From NCBI RefSeq assembly GCF_030445035.2, contig NC_080694.1:75822094-75886093 (forward strand): a stretch of 64,000 nt of DNA, written 5' to 3'. The notes below the pieces were generated by a model. The model was given only the letters and a program-made list of their open reading frames with translations. It was not told where the DNA came from and searched no databases. Origin of the DNA: Dasypus novemcinctus. Lineage: Eukaryota; Chordata; Mammalia; Cingulata; Dasypodidae. This document shows, one piece after another, positions 34,584 to 45,828 of this stretch (positions are counted from its first letter, which is position 1; every line of letters begins with the position of its first letter). Made by a program: the position numbers and the translations under genes.

Positions 34584-37500
34584 TCAGCTGGAATGCATGG
34601 GAGAGCCCAGACTGCCCACCTGGACAGAGGGGAAGGCTTCCCCCTCTGGGAAAGGGACAGAGGAGTACAGGGCAGCGAAGTGAGGGCCCCCGTAGCCCGG
34701 GGCCCCGAAGTGGGGCCCTGGTGCCAGAGGAAAGGACACGGGTGCCCCTGGGAAAGGAGAGCCGGCAGCCTCGAATTCCTCCCGCTGTGGACAGTCACTG
34801 CTCGACCGCTTGCCCTTCTGGCGCCGGTTACAGAACCACACTCGGACCACCTGGAGAGGACAAAGGAGCACATCAGACGCAGCGGCTTGGCCGTCTCCCC
34901 CAAGCTCACCGTCGGGGAGGGGGGGCGGTGCTCACGTCCTTCTCCAGCCCGAGCTGCTGGGCGATGTGGCTGATCTGCTGCAGCGTGGGCTTTGGGCACT
35001 GCAGGAACATGCTCTCCAGGTTGCCCCTCACTCTGTTCTCGATGCTCGTCCGCTTTCTCTTCCGGGCCTGCTGCAGGAGGGTCTCCGTTTTGCATATCTG
35101 GGCCGATGAGAAGGGGAGGGCCTGCTTAGCAGCGGCACCTGGGGCCAGCAACGCCGGAGCCAACCGTGGGGGGGGCCCGGCCGGGGGTGCGCCCGGCTCG
35201 CCCCACCCTCCCTTCGGGGCTGGGGCGCCCTCACCTCCTGGAGGTTCTCGTTGCTGTCCGCCTCCTCCACCCACTTCTGGAGCAGGGGCCGCAGCTTGCA
35301 CATGTTCTTGAAGCTCAGCTGCAGGGCCTCGAAGCGGCAGATGGTCGTCTGGCTGAACACCTTGCCTGCGAGGCCGGGGAGAGAGGGGCAGTGGGGCCGC
35401 CACCCTGGGCCGCAGTGGGGCCGCCACCCAGGCCCTCGTGGCCCCGTCCTCCTGCGGGCCCAGGTGCCCCCAGCCCCGCCCGCCTTCCTGGGGGACCCAC
35501 CGAAAAGCACCCCCAGGGTGAGCCCCACGTCGGCCTGGGTGTACCCCAGCGTGATGCGCTTCTGCTTCAGGAGCTTGGCAAACTGCTCGAGTTCCTTCTG
35601 CAGGGCCTTGATGTCCTGGGCCTGAGACAAAGGAGCGCGGCTAGAACAAGCACCGGCCTCCCGCCCGGCCCGGGGCCCCCGGACCCCGGAGCCCGGAGCC
35701 CAGCTCTCCCCAGGACTGCGCCAGGCCGGGCCGCCCGCGAGGGGGGCGCCTCGGGCCCTGCCTCCCGGAGCCCGTGGGCGCTTTGAGCCAGGTGTTACCC
35801 CCCGTGCTCGAAGGCTTTGGGGACCAGAAAACAGAGCGCCACGTCTGCCTCCAAATTCACTGTTCTCTCCCTAACGTGCATCAAGGGTCCATGAGCTGAC
35901 ACAGGTATGAGGAGACGATACACTAGAGAGCAGGTGTCGTAATAGGGAAGAATCGAAACACGAATAAAGCAAAAAAGGGGAAAAAAAGATTCTAAACAAG
36001 AGCTAAGGATAAAGTGCTCTGTAGATAGTCAATCCTTGTTTTTTAAAAATCGGACTATTCCTCATTTAATTAACAAGGCATGGTAATTAATTCAGCCAGC
36101 TTCTGTGCAAAGTAGACCAAAATAATGATCCAGTACATTAGCAAAGCAGGCTAGGGGATTAGAGTAGAAAAGATGACAATTCATGTAAGACAGCCAAGGA
36201 AGGTAACATTTGATCTGGAGAAAGACTATTCTAGACAGGCCAGTGTGAAGGCCTGCCCGGGACCGTGGCAGGTGGGTTTGTGGCAGCAAGGCCAGTCATA
36301 GAGCGGCTGGAGCAGGGCCAGGGGCTGAGGAAAGGGGGGCCTGAGCAGGGGGTCAGGTGCATGGCAAGTGTGGCTCTGTCCCCCACCACTGACGCCTTGA
36401 GGGTACGGTGGCTTGGGACTGGGGCCAGCGGCCACCCAGAGACCAAGGAGGCACAGCCCTGCAATTCTTAAGGCAGTGCTTTTGGGGTGATCTCCGGTCC
36501 CAACTTCTGCTCTGCCGAAGGACCCTCAGCTGTCCCCTCCTTGCCTTTGCAAATCCTATTTTGAGGTTTTGGAGTAAAGTAATCCCATCTCAAATTCTTG
36601 CTTCACCACTAGCAGCTAAGACCTGTGAAAACAGGCTAATACCTGCCCTAGAAGACTCCAAGGCCACCAATGAGTTAAAGAGCTAATACCGCCCTTGGAG
36701 ACCGTGGCCGCTAATGAGTTAATAAGTATGAACCGGCGCAAGGCCAGGAGCTTAGGAAGTGGTCCACACTGGGCAGCCGCTGCCTCCCCGGCCCAGCAGC
36801 CAGCTCCCGGGTCCGGGCCCACTTCTCCAGGTCCGCAGGCCGCACACTTGACCTCTAATTGCTTGCACTTGTTTTTTCAGAGGACGGACGCACATCTTTA
36901 AGAGCAGGGCTGCCCAGAAGGCTTCAACCCCTCTGCAAACTTTTCCGCAACTTAAGGAATTGAGGCTGAACTCCATCAACGTTGAGAACTTTTGCACGAC
37001 CGCCCCAGGGCAGAGGCAGAGGGCAGACCAGAGCGGAACTCACTGGGGTAAAACCTGATTCCACACCCAAAGAGCTCCCATCAATCCAGTCACACCCTCA
37101 ACCTCCAGAACAATAACGGCCTCCAGAGCAAACAGCCGGCTGTGTCCTCAGGCCAGGCCGAGCCCCCGGCCACAGGCCTGCCGTGTGATAAGGATCATCC
37201 TCAATGCCGGCCGAGGGTGGGAGAAGGCTCCTCGGCCCGCGCAGCCCCGTGCTAGGTGTGTGCCGGGTCAGCTTGACAGGGCTGGTCGGCCATGGCACCC
37301 CTCGCCCCGCGCCCCCCTGCAGGCCGGCTCAGGTCCCCACCTGGACGCTGCCCCCAGGCCCGCCCGCAGAGCCCCGCGCCGCCCGTCAGCCCGCCCACCC
37401 GCTCCCCTCGGGGGCTGCAGGCGACCACCGCCCCCCGCCCGGCCCCTGCCCGGCCGTCACTTGCCTCCTCGGGGTTCTGTTCCAGCTTCTCCTTGTCCAG

Positions 37501-37869
37501 CTTCGCCGCTCCAGGGTCCGCAGCGTGGGGCTCGGGGGAGGCCCCATCGGGGCTGCCCTCGGCCCCAGCCGCGCCCTCGGCCGGCGCGAGCTCCAGGCCG
37601 CCCTGAGGCAGCAGCCCCACTCCCACCTGGGGCCCGCAGAAGGCTGCCCCTCCGCAGAAGTCGTAGGGCGGGGGGCACGGGGGCAGCCCCCACACCTCCG
37701 CGCCCGGCCCGGCCCCCGGCCCGGCCCCCGGCCCGCCGGGAGGGCCCTGGAAGCCCAGCCAGGCCCGGGGGTCGACCCAGCCGGCGGCGGCCTCGGGCCC
37801 GGCAGGCCCCTCGCCCCCCCCGCCCGGTGGCGGCGAGAAGGCGAAGTCCGGAGCCAGGTGTCCCGCCAT
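34584..37869 (-). CDS. POU5F1: POU5F1 (OCT4), POU-domain pluripotency transcription factor, 5 exons
   Basis: Predicted join, 5' to 3': 37465-37869, 35501-35621, 35235-35365, 34936-35097, 34584-34850 (405+121+131+162+267 nt = 361 aa plus stop; human 360). Starts [19 protein letters not shown]; the N-terminal transactivation region is Gly/Pro-rich and ends [11 protein letters not shown]. The POU-specific domain lies at about 139-213 ([40 protein letters not shown]). A basic linker follows, then the homeodomain at about 231-290 ([25 protein letters not shown]). The C-terminus ends LGSPMHSS. It binds octamer DNA, with SOX2 on composite sites, and maintains embryonic pluripotency. Oddities: intron 1 donor is GCAAGT (GC-AG), and the linker has one extra Gln ([10 protein letters not shown]). 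Other junctions are GT-AG and the frame is open, so this is the functional gene and not a processed copy. Confidence 0.97.
35622..37464 (-). other. POU5F1 intron 1 (1.84 kb)
   Basis: No interspersed element recognised apart from AT-rich stretches. A diverged ~50-bp tandem duplication is present at about 36633-36725 (GCTAATACC.. AATGAGTTAA twice). Confidence 0.6.
37464..37465 (-). other. POU5F1: Non-canonical GC splice donor of POU5F1 intron 1
   Basis: After the codons for NPEE the minus strand reads GAG|GCAAGTGACG. GCAAGT fits the GC-AG class donor consensus, and the acceptor is TTGTCTCAG at 35622. The nearest GT, 4 nt later, breaks the frame. Confidence 0.75.
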
Positions 37870-37950
37870 GGGGAGCACGGCGCCCCGAGCCGGGGCCTGC
37901 TGGAGTGAGGGCGCTTCGAGGCACTGCTCCACACCTCCTCCCTCCCCGAC

Positions 37951-37986
37951 CCCACCCACCAGCCTTGACCCCTGGCCCCGCCCCCT
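37951..37986 (-). promoter_or_regulatory. POU5F1: POU5F1 proximal promoter (CR1): GC box and hormone response element
   Basis: 82-117 bp upstream of the ATG the minus strand reads GGGGGCGGGGCC then AGGGGTCAAGGCTGGTGGG. This matches the conserved GC box and retinoid/orphan-receptor element I know from mammalian Oct4 promoters, in the same order and spacing. Confidence 0.8.
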
Positions 37987-39294
37987 GGACGGGTGGGGTG
38001 GGAGAAACTGAGGCGGAGGTGCCTGGGGAGGGAGCTCCCGCGGCGGCCCTGGGGGCCGTGCTGCAGGGCCCCTCCCGTTCCCAGCGAGCTGCTGGGAGCA
38101 TCTTGGCGCTGTCGGGGCCCTACCCCCCTCCACGCTCTTTAGTGACCCCTTCTCCAAAGACCCCCGGCCCTGGCCCCCAGGAGCCCAGCCACCTCGGCTC
38201 ACGTACAGGGCGCTGCGTGCTGAGGTCTGCGGGGACCACCCCTCAATTCACACCGGCGCCCAGGCCTGCCGCCCCCTCCTGCCCCCACGCCCTCTTCAGA
38301 AATCCAGGCTTCCAGGCAGACGCCCCCCACCCGGACCTCCCCGCCCTGCCGTCTTCCTAAACCCATCTCGAGGGCAGGCTGCCAGGCGCCCTGGCACCCG
38401 CCCACCCCTCAGCCTTCAGCTCCAGGGTCTCCTCTAAGCCTCGGGGGACCCCACGTCTCCTTGCCGGCCAAGGCCCCGGGCGCACCACATTGGTCCAGAC
38501 AGGAGCCAGGCTCTCGGCCCCCTTGGTGGGCCCACTCGGGGCTCTGGCTCCCCGCAGGGACCTGGGAGGGGAAAGCCGAGGAGGGCGTTGAGAACAGAAC
38601 TCCTGGGTCTGTTCTCCCGCCTCCGCGGCTCGAGCCCCAGCCCCGGGCCCTGGGTGGGGAAAGCTAGGAGAGCAACTGCACCTGACTTCAGGTTCAAAGC
38701 AGCCCGGGAGGGCCTGGGGGAAGGGGCCGGACAATGGCCTTGGCTGGACAATCCGGGTCCCCAGAGGGGGCAGCTCTAACCCTAAACAAGTGCTCGACCC
38801 TTGAATGGGCCTGATGGCTCCCCTGGGGACAGCTTCCTGCCCTGCAGCCTTCCAGCCCCCAGCCCCTCTCGCGGAATCCCCTCCGAGCGGCTAAAAGGAG
38901 CTCCGGCAACCCCCTCCCCAATCCCCCCAAAGACTGAGCCTCTTCAGACAGCCCGAGGCCCCCCGCGGGGACCGCGGCATCCTGCTCCTCGCTCGGCGTC
39001 CGCACGTCTTCCACCCCTCCCCCAGGCCCCGGGCCGCACTGTTTTGGGGGGCTGCAGAAAGGTGTGAGGGTCCCGGGCTACCACTTGACCATTTGCAAAA
39101 CAGCCCTCGGCCAGCCCGTCCGTGCAGGATGTCTGTCCCTCTGCTCCCGAAATCTGCCCTGAACGGCGGCCGCTGGGTGAATTAGAGATGGGGGGGGGGG
39201 GCTGCGGACCTGAGCCCCCCACTGCCTGGAAGGGCAGGGTTGGCAGCCTGGGACACGGGCCTGGCCGGTTCAAGGCATCTCCTCCCCTGGGCTG

Positions 39295-39580
39295 TGGGGG
39301 GCTGGGGGCTGCGGGCTGCAGGGGGCTGTGGGGGGCTGGGGGCTGCGGGGGAATTGGGAGGGGGCTAGGGGCTGCGGGAGCCTGGGGGGCTGCAGGCTGC
39401 AGGGGGCTGTGGGAGACTGGGGGGCTGCGGGGGAGCTGGGGAGGCTGTGAGGAAGTTGGGAGGGGACTAGGGACTGGGGGCTGGGGGCTGCAGGGGGCTA
39501 GGGGCTGCGGGAGCCTGGGGGACTGCTGGGGAGACTGGGGGCTGGGGCTGCAGGAGGCTGGGGGCTGGGGGCCTCTGGCT
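39295..39580. repeat. G-rich minisatellite in POU5F1 upstream region
   Basis: GGGGGCTGGGGGCTGCGGGA-type units repeat for about 285 bp, with many runs of 3-6 G on the plus strand. It sits about 240 bp from the SOX-OCT site, between it and the gene. Confidence 0.85.
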
Positions 39581-39821
39581 GTGGCCAGGCTGGCCACTCC
39601 CTTCCTGGTGGGATCTTCTGAGAGTCTTTTTATTTCTTCCTCTGAGTGTGTCGGACTTGGCCGTGTCCTGAGCCCACCGGGTGCACCGGCTGCAGCGTCT
39701 CACCCTCTCCGGGGGCGTGGGCTCAGTCCGGGCCGGGTAGACCGGGGCCCGAGGGGGAGGAGCGCTTTGGAGCGGGAGGGGCCTCCATCCACTCCCGCGC
39801 CGGGACCAGCCATCACCGCGC

Positions 39822-39834
39822 CTTTGTCATGCAT
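39822..39834 (+). promoter_or_regulatory. POU5F1: SOX-OCT composite site, candidate POU5F1 distal enhancer (CR4)
   Basis: CTTTGTCATGCAT followed by CGCTCTGCCG. This has a SOX half-site next to an octamer-like ATGCAT, and resembles the CR4 SOX2/OCT4 site known from Oct4 autoregulation, 1.95 kb upstream of the ATG as expected. One T-to-C change in the middle is relative to the sequence I recall. Confidence 0.7.
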
Positions 39835-40364
39835 CGCTCTGCCGTCTGCCGAGGTGACGGCTCCGGAGGAGGGGGAGGGGTGGGCCCGGGACGCGGCTGA
39901 GCCCCAGCACCCCCCCCCCGGCTCCACGGCCCAGCCCCCCGCCGGTGCGGAGCGCCCGCGGCCCCGAGCCCGCCCCGGCGTGCCCGCTGGCTGGTAGGGT
40001 CGTTTGCAGACGCTCTGTGGAGTGTATCTGCTTGGGGTGGAGGAGCATCAGGTGGGGGAGCGGCAGAGGAGGTCTGGACGCCCGGGGCAGGTGAGGGCCC
40101 CCCCGCACCCCGACTGGCTGCGCGGCTGCGGGGAGGTGCGGCGGGCGCCGTGCTGCTGTCGCCTGCCGCCCCCACCTCGAGGGGCTTGCTGTCAGGCGGG
40201 CAAACCAGCCGGAAGGGCCCGGAGGAGGAGCTCCGCGGAGCCTTGCTCCAGACCAGGTGGACACCACCCGCTGACCCCTGGGTCTGAAGCCAACGGGAGG
40301 ACAGACTCAGGCCCTGACCACCGACGCCTCAACTCACACCTCCCCCTGCTCGCTGTGGGCAGCG

Positions 40365-41215
40365 CCCCACCTCTGAGCAGCACCCCACCTTTGTAGACCA
40401 GTGCCCCACCTCTGTGGACCAGCACCACACCTCTGTGGGCAGCACCCCACCTCCAGGCCAGCACCCCACCTCTGTGGACCAGCACCCCACCTCTGTGGGC
40501 AGCACTCCACCTCCAGGTCAGCACCCCACCTCTGTGGACCAGCACCCCTCCTCTGAATGGCACCCCGTCTCTGGGCAGCACCCCACCTCTGTGGACCAGC
40601 ACCCCATCTCTTTAGGCAGCACCCCACCTCTGGGGACCCCACCTCTGGTCAGCACCCCACCTCTGGCAGCGCCCCACCTCTGGGCAGCACCCCACCTCTG
40701 GGCAGCACCCCACCTCTGTGGGAAGCACCCCACCTCTGGACCATCACCCCACCTCCGGGCAGCACCCCACCTCTGCGGGTAGCACCCCATCTCTTTAGGC
40801 AGCACCCCACCTCTGCGGGTAGCACCCCATCTCTTTAGGCAGCACCCCACTCTGGGGACCCCGCCTCTGGGCAGCACCCCACCTCTGGACCATCACCCCA
40901 CCTCTGGGCAGCACCCTACCTCTGTGGACCCCACCTCTGGGCAGCACCCCACCTCTGGGCCAGCACCCCATCTCTTTAGGCAGCACCCCACCTCCGGGCC
41001 AGCACCCCATCTCTTTAGGCAGCACCCACCTCTGGGCACCCCACCTCTGGGCACCCCACCTCTGCGGGTAGCACCCCATCTCTTTAGGCAGCACCCGCCT
41101 CTGGGCAGCACCCCACTTCCGGGCCAGCACCCCATCTCTTTAGGCAGCACCCCACCTCTGCGGGTAGCACTCCATCTCTTTAGGCAGCACCCACCTCTGG
41201 GCACCCCACATCTGG
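40365..41215. repeat. Minisatellite, ~18 bp unit (CAGCACCCCACCTCTGGG)
   Basis: About forty imperfect units of GGGCAGCACCCCACCTCT with ~36-bp higher-order variants, including TGGACCAGCACCCCACCTCT and CATCTCTTTAGG. Open frames across it are repeat artefacts. Confidence 0.93.
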
Positions 41216-41600
41216 CCTCCGTCCTCCTGTCCCTGCCCACCTTCTACCCCTTCGAGGCCTGCCTCTCTCCCCAGCCCAGACAGGAGCCGCCCGAGTATGT
41301 GTCTGCCGGCAGGCCCAGGGGCAAGGCGGGGCCGGCTGGAGGCCCGGGTGAGGAGCTTGTCCAGGAAGCCCTGGGCCGGACTGGGCTCCCCATGGAAGGC
41401 GGGGCTGCACCCCGTGGAGAGTGGACAGTGGGAAGGGCAGCGCATCTCCACAGGACCTCGTCCAGGCTCAGTGTCCAACTCCAGCCCTCCCATGCACATC
41501 GCACCTGTGTGTCCAGCCCTCTCTTGAGCATCTTGACTTAGGGTCCCACATCACCCCAAATCCAACACGTCCAGAACTGAGCACATGTGTGTCTTATTGT
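41216..41600. other. Short GC-rich unique stretch, no gene seen
   Basis: Nothing recognised between the minisatellite and the SINE fragment. Confidence 0.35.
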
Positions 41601-41602
41601 TA

Positions 41603-41675
41603 GGAGGCACTGGGGATTGAACCTGGGACCTTACAAGGTGCAGCAGGCGCTCAACCACTAAGCTTCGACCGCTCT
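41603..41675 (-). mobile_element. tRNA-Ala-like SINE unit fragment
   Basis: Minus strand carries TTAGTGGTTGAGCGCCTGCT and GGTTCAATCCCCAGTGCC, the A- and B-box halves of the same short unit seen at 11330 and 44890. Confidence 0.65.
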
Positions 41676-41984
41676 CTGAGCGTGTCCTCTTGACCCTCAT
41701 CATGGAGCAACCTGCCCCTCCTCCCGTAACCCTGGTGTGGCATTGCCTGCGGTCGCGCGGCTACTCAGGCAGAAGTGGGCTGCAGGTGGGAGTCACGCCG
41801 CAGTGGCAGCCTATGGCAGCCTCTTGGCGCAGACCCACGAAACCGCCCCAGAGGTCACGGAACGGAGGCCAGGCACGGCCCGCTCTGCTATGCTCTGCGC
41901 CACATCTCCACCGAGAGTGGGGCTGCAGGGACCAGGACACCTGCGTGGAGCAGGAGGGAACGCGCCCACCAGGGAGAGCAGGGG

Positions 41985-42690
41985 CGGGCGGGGGGACACA
42001 GGGACCCGCCCAGGGGGAGAGCCAGGGCGGGGGGCGCCCCCTCACAGGGAGAGTTGGGGAAGGGGGGACCTGCCCATGTGGAGAGCAGGGGCGGAGGGGT
42101 GGGCACCCGCCCACGGGGGAGAGCCGGGGAGGGGGGGCACCCGCCCACGGGGAGAGCTGGTGGGGGGGACACGGGGACCCGCCCATGGGGAGAGCCAGGG
42201 CAGGGGGCGCCCTCCCACGGGGAGAGCTGGCAGGGGGACACGGGGACCCACCCACGGGGAGAGCCAGGGCAGGGGGCACCCCCTCACAGGGAGAGTTGGG
42301 GCAGGGGGGACCCGCCCACGGTGAGAGCAGGGGTGGAGGGGTGGGCACCCGCCCACGGGGAGAGCCAGGGCAGGGGGCGCCCCCTCATGGGGGAAAGTTG
42401 GGGCACGGGGGGACCCGCCCATGTGGAGAGCAGGGGTGGAGGGAAAGCCGGCAGGGGGGGGACATGGGGACCCGCCCACAGGGAGAGCCAGGGCAGGGGG
42501 CACCCCCTCACAGGGGAGAGTTGGGGCAGAAGGGACACCCACCCATGTGGAGAGCAGGGGTGGGGGGAGAGCCTGGGGGGGGTACCCGCCCACGGGGAGA
42601 GCGGGGGGAGGTTCACCTGCCCACCGGGGCGAGCAGGGGTGGGGGTGGCGCTCATGGGGGAGGGGGGCACCCGCCCATGGGGAGAGCCGG
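41985..42690. repeat. Minisatellite, ~60-bp unit (CACCCGCCCACGGGGAGAGC...)
   Basis: GACCCGCCCACGGGGAGAGC, CAGGGCAGGGGGCGCCCCCT and CACAGGGAGAGTTGGGG alternate about a dozen times. G-runs are plentiful. Confidence 0.93.
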
Positions 42691-42699
42691 GGCCCGTTG

Positions 42700-43935
42700 C
42701 CCGCCCACCGCCTGAGCCGCCCTGTGCCTTTCCAAGGCAGAGGCGCGACCACGAGGGGTGCCACCAGCGGTGCTGAATCGCGCCCCGTGAATCCTGAGCG
42801 CTGGCGCGCCCGGTGCACACTCAGGGCCTCCGGACTGTTCAGTGCCTCCCCGTCCCTCTGTCAGGTTCTATCTCTTGTCGCACAAGTATGTCGGCTTATC
42901 TAGGTCCAACATTCTCACGGATTGTAAATCCCGTATCTATGCGTAGACACCACTGCCCATGAGCCCCAGCCATCCCGTTGGCTTTCTCGAATTCTAGAAC
43001 AAGCTGCCGATTCTCAACGGCAAGCGTGCTTTGCCTGGGTGCTACTCCAGGTTTGCCTGGGTGCTACTCCAGGTGGCCTCCTCCCTCCACACCCCGTTAC
43101 CACCCCGCCTGGCCTGCCCACTTCTTTTACCTCGTTCCTCGGGTCGGGAATCCTCCCTCCGGCCACCAAACCCGCCCTAGTTCACAGCTCTAACCCTCTT
43201 CCCGCCCGGGGCCTCACCACGTAGACCTGTCCTGCTCCCCTTCGTCCGCCTGACCTCTGGAAACCCAGCTGGCCGCACCTCTCTGCCGCTGCTCCGGGGT
43301 TCCCCTCGCCTGCACCCCACCGCGCGTCCTCCCAGCCTTCGGCCGCCTGTGTGGGCCGCTGTGCTCCTGACACTGCCCCTCTCCCTGGAGGACCCCTCCC
43401 TCCCTCCTGCTGCACACGCGTCGCCAGCTCACCGCGGCGGCGCTGCTGCCCCCCTGTCGCTCTGGAGGACTGGGGCCGTGCTGGCCTGGACTCCTGTGCT
43501 CTCCCCTCGGACCCAGAGGCGGCCCTCTGTGGCTTCTGCGGTTCAAAGCTGATCCCTGCCGCCTCCCTCGCGTCCCTTCCTTAGCCCGTCTCCAGCAGGG
43601 AATCCTCCGCGGAATATCAGCTCCCGAGAGGCAGCAGGGTGCAAGGCGGTCTCCCCGCGCGGCCAGAGCCGACGAATCACCCGGATGCTCCAGAATGTAT
43701 TCGCCAGGTGCAGTGGACGTGCCGCGGTGATGGAGGGGTTGTTGATGTGGGAGGAGTGGGGTGGGGGGGATATGGGGACCTCATATTTTTTTAATGTAAC
43801 ATTTAAAAGAAAATAAAGAAAAAAAAAGAATCGACTGGGCTCCTGGTTTCCAGGGCCTCTCCTCTTAGAGCCTGACTCCACCCACTGGGGTGGGCCCACG
43901 AGTCTATTTTTAACCGGCACCAAGAATATTCTTCT
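42700..43935. other. Intergenic, with one old L1 3' end remnant
   Basis: 42700-43670 shows no gene. 43675-43830 resembles the end of the L1 3' family at 3.1-3.75 kb (GGGTTGTTGATGTGGGAGGA, TATGGGGACCTCATATTTTT, AATGTAACATTT). 43040-43080 holds a small tandem duplication. Confidence 0.5.
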
Positions 43936-44314
43936 GGGAAGCAGACTTGGCCCAGTGGTTAGGGCGTCCGTCTACCACATGGGAGGTCCACGGTTCAAAC
44001 CCCGGGCCTCCTTGACCCGTGTGGATCTGGCCCATGCGCAGTGCTGATGCACGCAAGGAGTGCCGTGCCACACAGGGGTGTCCCCCGTGTAGGGGAGCCC
44101 CACACGCAAGGAGTGCGCCCCGTAAGGAGAGCCGCCCAGCGTGAAAGAAAGTTCAGCCAGCCCAGGAATGGTGCCGCACACACGGAGAGCTGACACAGAT
44201 GACACAACAAAAAGAGACACAGATTTCTGTGCTGCTGACAACAACAGAAGTGGGCAAAGAAGACACAGCAAATAGACACAGAGAACAGAAACTGGGGGGA
44301 GGGGAAAGAAAAAA
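43936..44314 (+). mobile_element. DAS-type SINE with TSD
   Basis: Head GGGAAGCAGACTTGGCCCAG, full body and A-rich tail. A 14-bp near-perfect target duplication (AAGAATATTCTTCT / AAGAATATACTTCT) lies at 43922-43935 and 44315-44328. Confidence 0.93.
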
Positions 44315-44474
44315 AAGAATATACTTCTTAGATGCAGGGTCTTGAACATAGTGTTAATTACCCCCCTCTCAGAGTGGAGGTGATGCGAAAAAGCACCTAC
44401 TAGATGCCTTTAAACTAGGCTAGCAGCTGCTTTCATTGGCTCCTTTTCAGAAACAACTCCCTTTATTTATTTTT

Positions 44475-44875
44475 TAAGATTTATTCTTTATTTATTTCTC
44501 TCCCCATCCCCCCAGCCCTCCCCCCGCGTTGTGTCGATTTGCTGTGTGTTCTTGTGTCCACTTGCATTCTTGTCAGTGGCACCAGGAATCTGTGTCTCTT
44601 TGTTGCATCATCTTGCTGTGTCACCGCTCCACGTGTGTGGCACCACTCCTGGGCAGGCTGCACTTTTTTCCACGTGGGGCAGCTCTCCTTACGGGATGCA
44701 TTCCTTACATATGGGACTCCCCTACATGGGGGATACCCCTGTGTGGCACAGCACTCCTTGTGTGCATCAGCACTGCACGTGGGCCAGCTCACTACACGGG
44801 TCAGGAGGCCCTGGGTTTGAACCCTGGACCTCCTGTGTGGTAGGTGGATGCTCTATCAGTTGAGCCAAATCTGCT
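44475..44875 (-). mobile_element. DAS-type SINE, antisense
   Basis: Complement of the full element, head at the right (GTTGAGCCAAATCTGCTTCC). Flanking TCCCTTTATTTATTTTT and TCCCTATTTATTTTT fit a target duplication. Confidence 0.9.
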
Positions 44876-44887
44876 TCCCTATTTATT

Positions 44888-44970
44888 TTTTAGGTGGTAC
44901 TGGGAATTGAACCGAGGACCTCGTGCATGGGAAGCAGGTGCTCAACCACTGAGCTCCATACCATCCCCAG
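44888..44970 (-). mobile_element. tRNA-Ala-like SINE unit
   Basis: Minus strand GAGCTCAGTGGTTGAGCACC, TGCTTCCCATGCACGAGGTC and GGTTCAATTCCC. Abuts the preceding SINE. Confidence 0.7.
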
Positions 44971-45112
44971 AAATCTCTCCCTTTAGACCCACTTCTCTTC
45001 CCAAATAAGCTCCTAGAATAACTTGTTCTTCTCTACTTCCTTAGCCCTTAGTTTTTTAAATTTCATTTTCATATTTGTGAGTCATACAATAATTCATATT
45101 TCTCTATTATTT

Positions 45113-45516
45113 TTTTAAGATTTATTTATTTATAATTCTCCCCTCCCCCCACCCCAGTTGTCTGTTTTCTGTGTCTATTTGCTACATCTTCTTTGTCCGC
45201 TTCTGTTGTTGTCAGCAGCCTGGGAATCTGCGTTTCTTTTTGTTGCGTCATCTTGTTGTGTCAGCTTTCCGTGTGGGCGGCGTCATTCCTGGGCAGGCTG
45301 CACTTTCTTTCGCGCTGGGTGGTTCTCCTTACAGGGTGCACTCCTTGCGCGTGGGACTCCCCTACGCGGGGGACACCCCTGCGTGGCAGGGCACTCCTTG
45401 CGTGCATCAGCACTGCGCATGGGCCAGCTCCACACGGGTCAAGGAGGCCCGGGATTTGAACCGCGGACCTCCCATGTGGTAGACAGACGCCCTAACCACT
45501 AGGCCAAGTCCGCCGC
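45113..45516 (-). mobile_element. DAS-type SINE, antisense, with TSD
   Basis: Full-length complement. The 14-bp direct repeat TTTCTCTATTATTT lies at 45099-45112 and 45517-45530. Confidence 0.95.
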
Positions 45517-45679
45517 TTTCTCTATTATTTATACAATGTGTATACCAGTTAGGAAAGACTGTAGCTTCAAGCACAAAATATTTGTCAAATGTGCCCCAAC
45601 TTACTTTTAACTTAAAAATATTTCACTTGACTGATTTTTTTTCCTGATAAAAAATAAAGGTGTAACTCTTCATTCCCTC

Positions 45680-45825
45680 CTCCCATGTATAGAATTTTGA
45701 TTTGGGTGATGGAACCGTTTTGGTAATGGGTGGTGGTGATGGTAGCACAACATTGTGAATGGAATTAACAGCACTGAACTATTTCAATGTGATTAAAAGG
45801 GGAAATTTCAAGTTATATATGCTTT
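45680..45825 (+). mobile_element. L1 3' end fragment
   Basis: GATGGAACCGTTTTGGTAAT and GTAGCACAACATTGTGAATG and GAACTATTTCAATGTGATTA have the wording of an L1 3' UTR. Confidence 0.55.
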
Positions 45826-45828
45826 TTT

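Larger units (their letters stand above)
37870..40000 (-). promoter_or_regulatory. POU5F1 upstream control region
   Basis: About 2 kb upstream of POU5F1, GC-rich with several long homopurine/homopyrimidine patches. The proximal element and the SOX-OCT site are recognisable. CR2/CR3 proximal-enhancer elements should lie between but I cannot pin them by eye. Confidence 0.55.

Noticed and set aside
34810-35109. Plus-strand frames across POU5F1 exons 3-5
   Set aside because: Antisense shadows of the POU5F1 coding sequence.
37185-38360. Plus-strand 391-aa open frame opposite POU5F1 exon 1
   Set aside because: Antisense shadow of GC-rich coding and promoter sequence, with low-complexity Pro/Arg/Ala.
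41690-42776. Plus- and minus-strand frames up to 341 aa
   Set aside because: Products of the 42-kb minisatellite; no conserved features.
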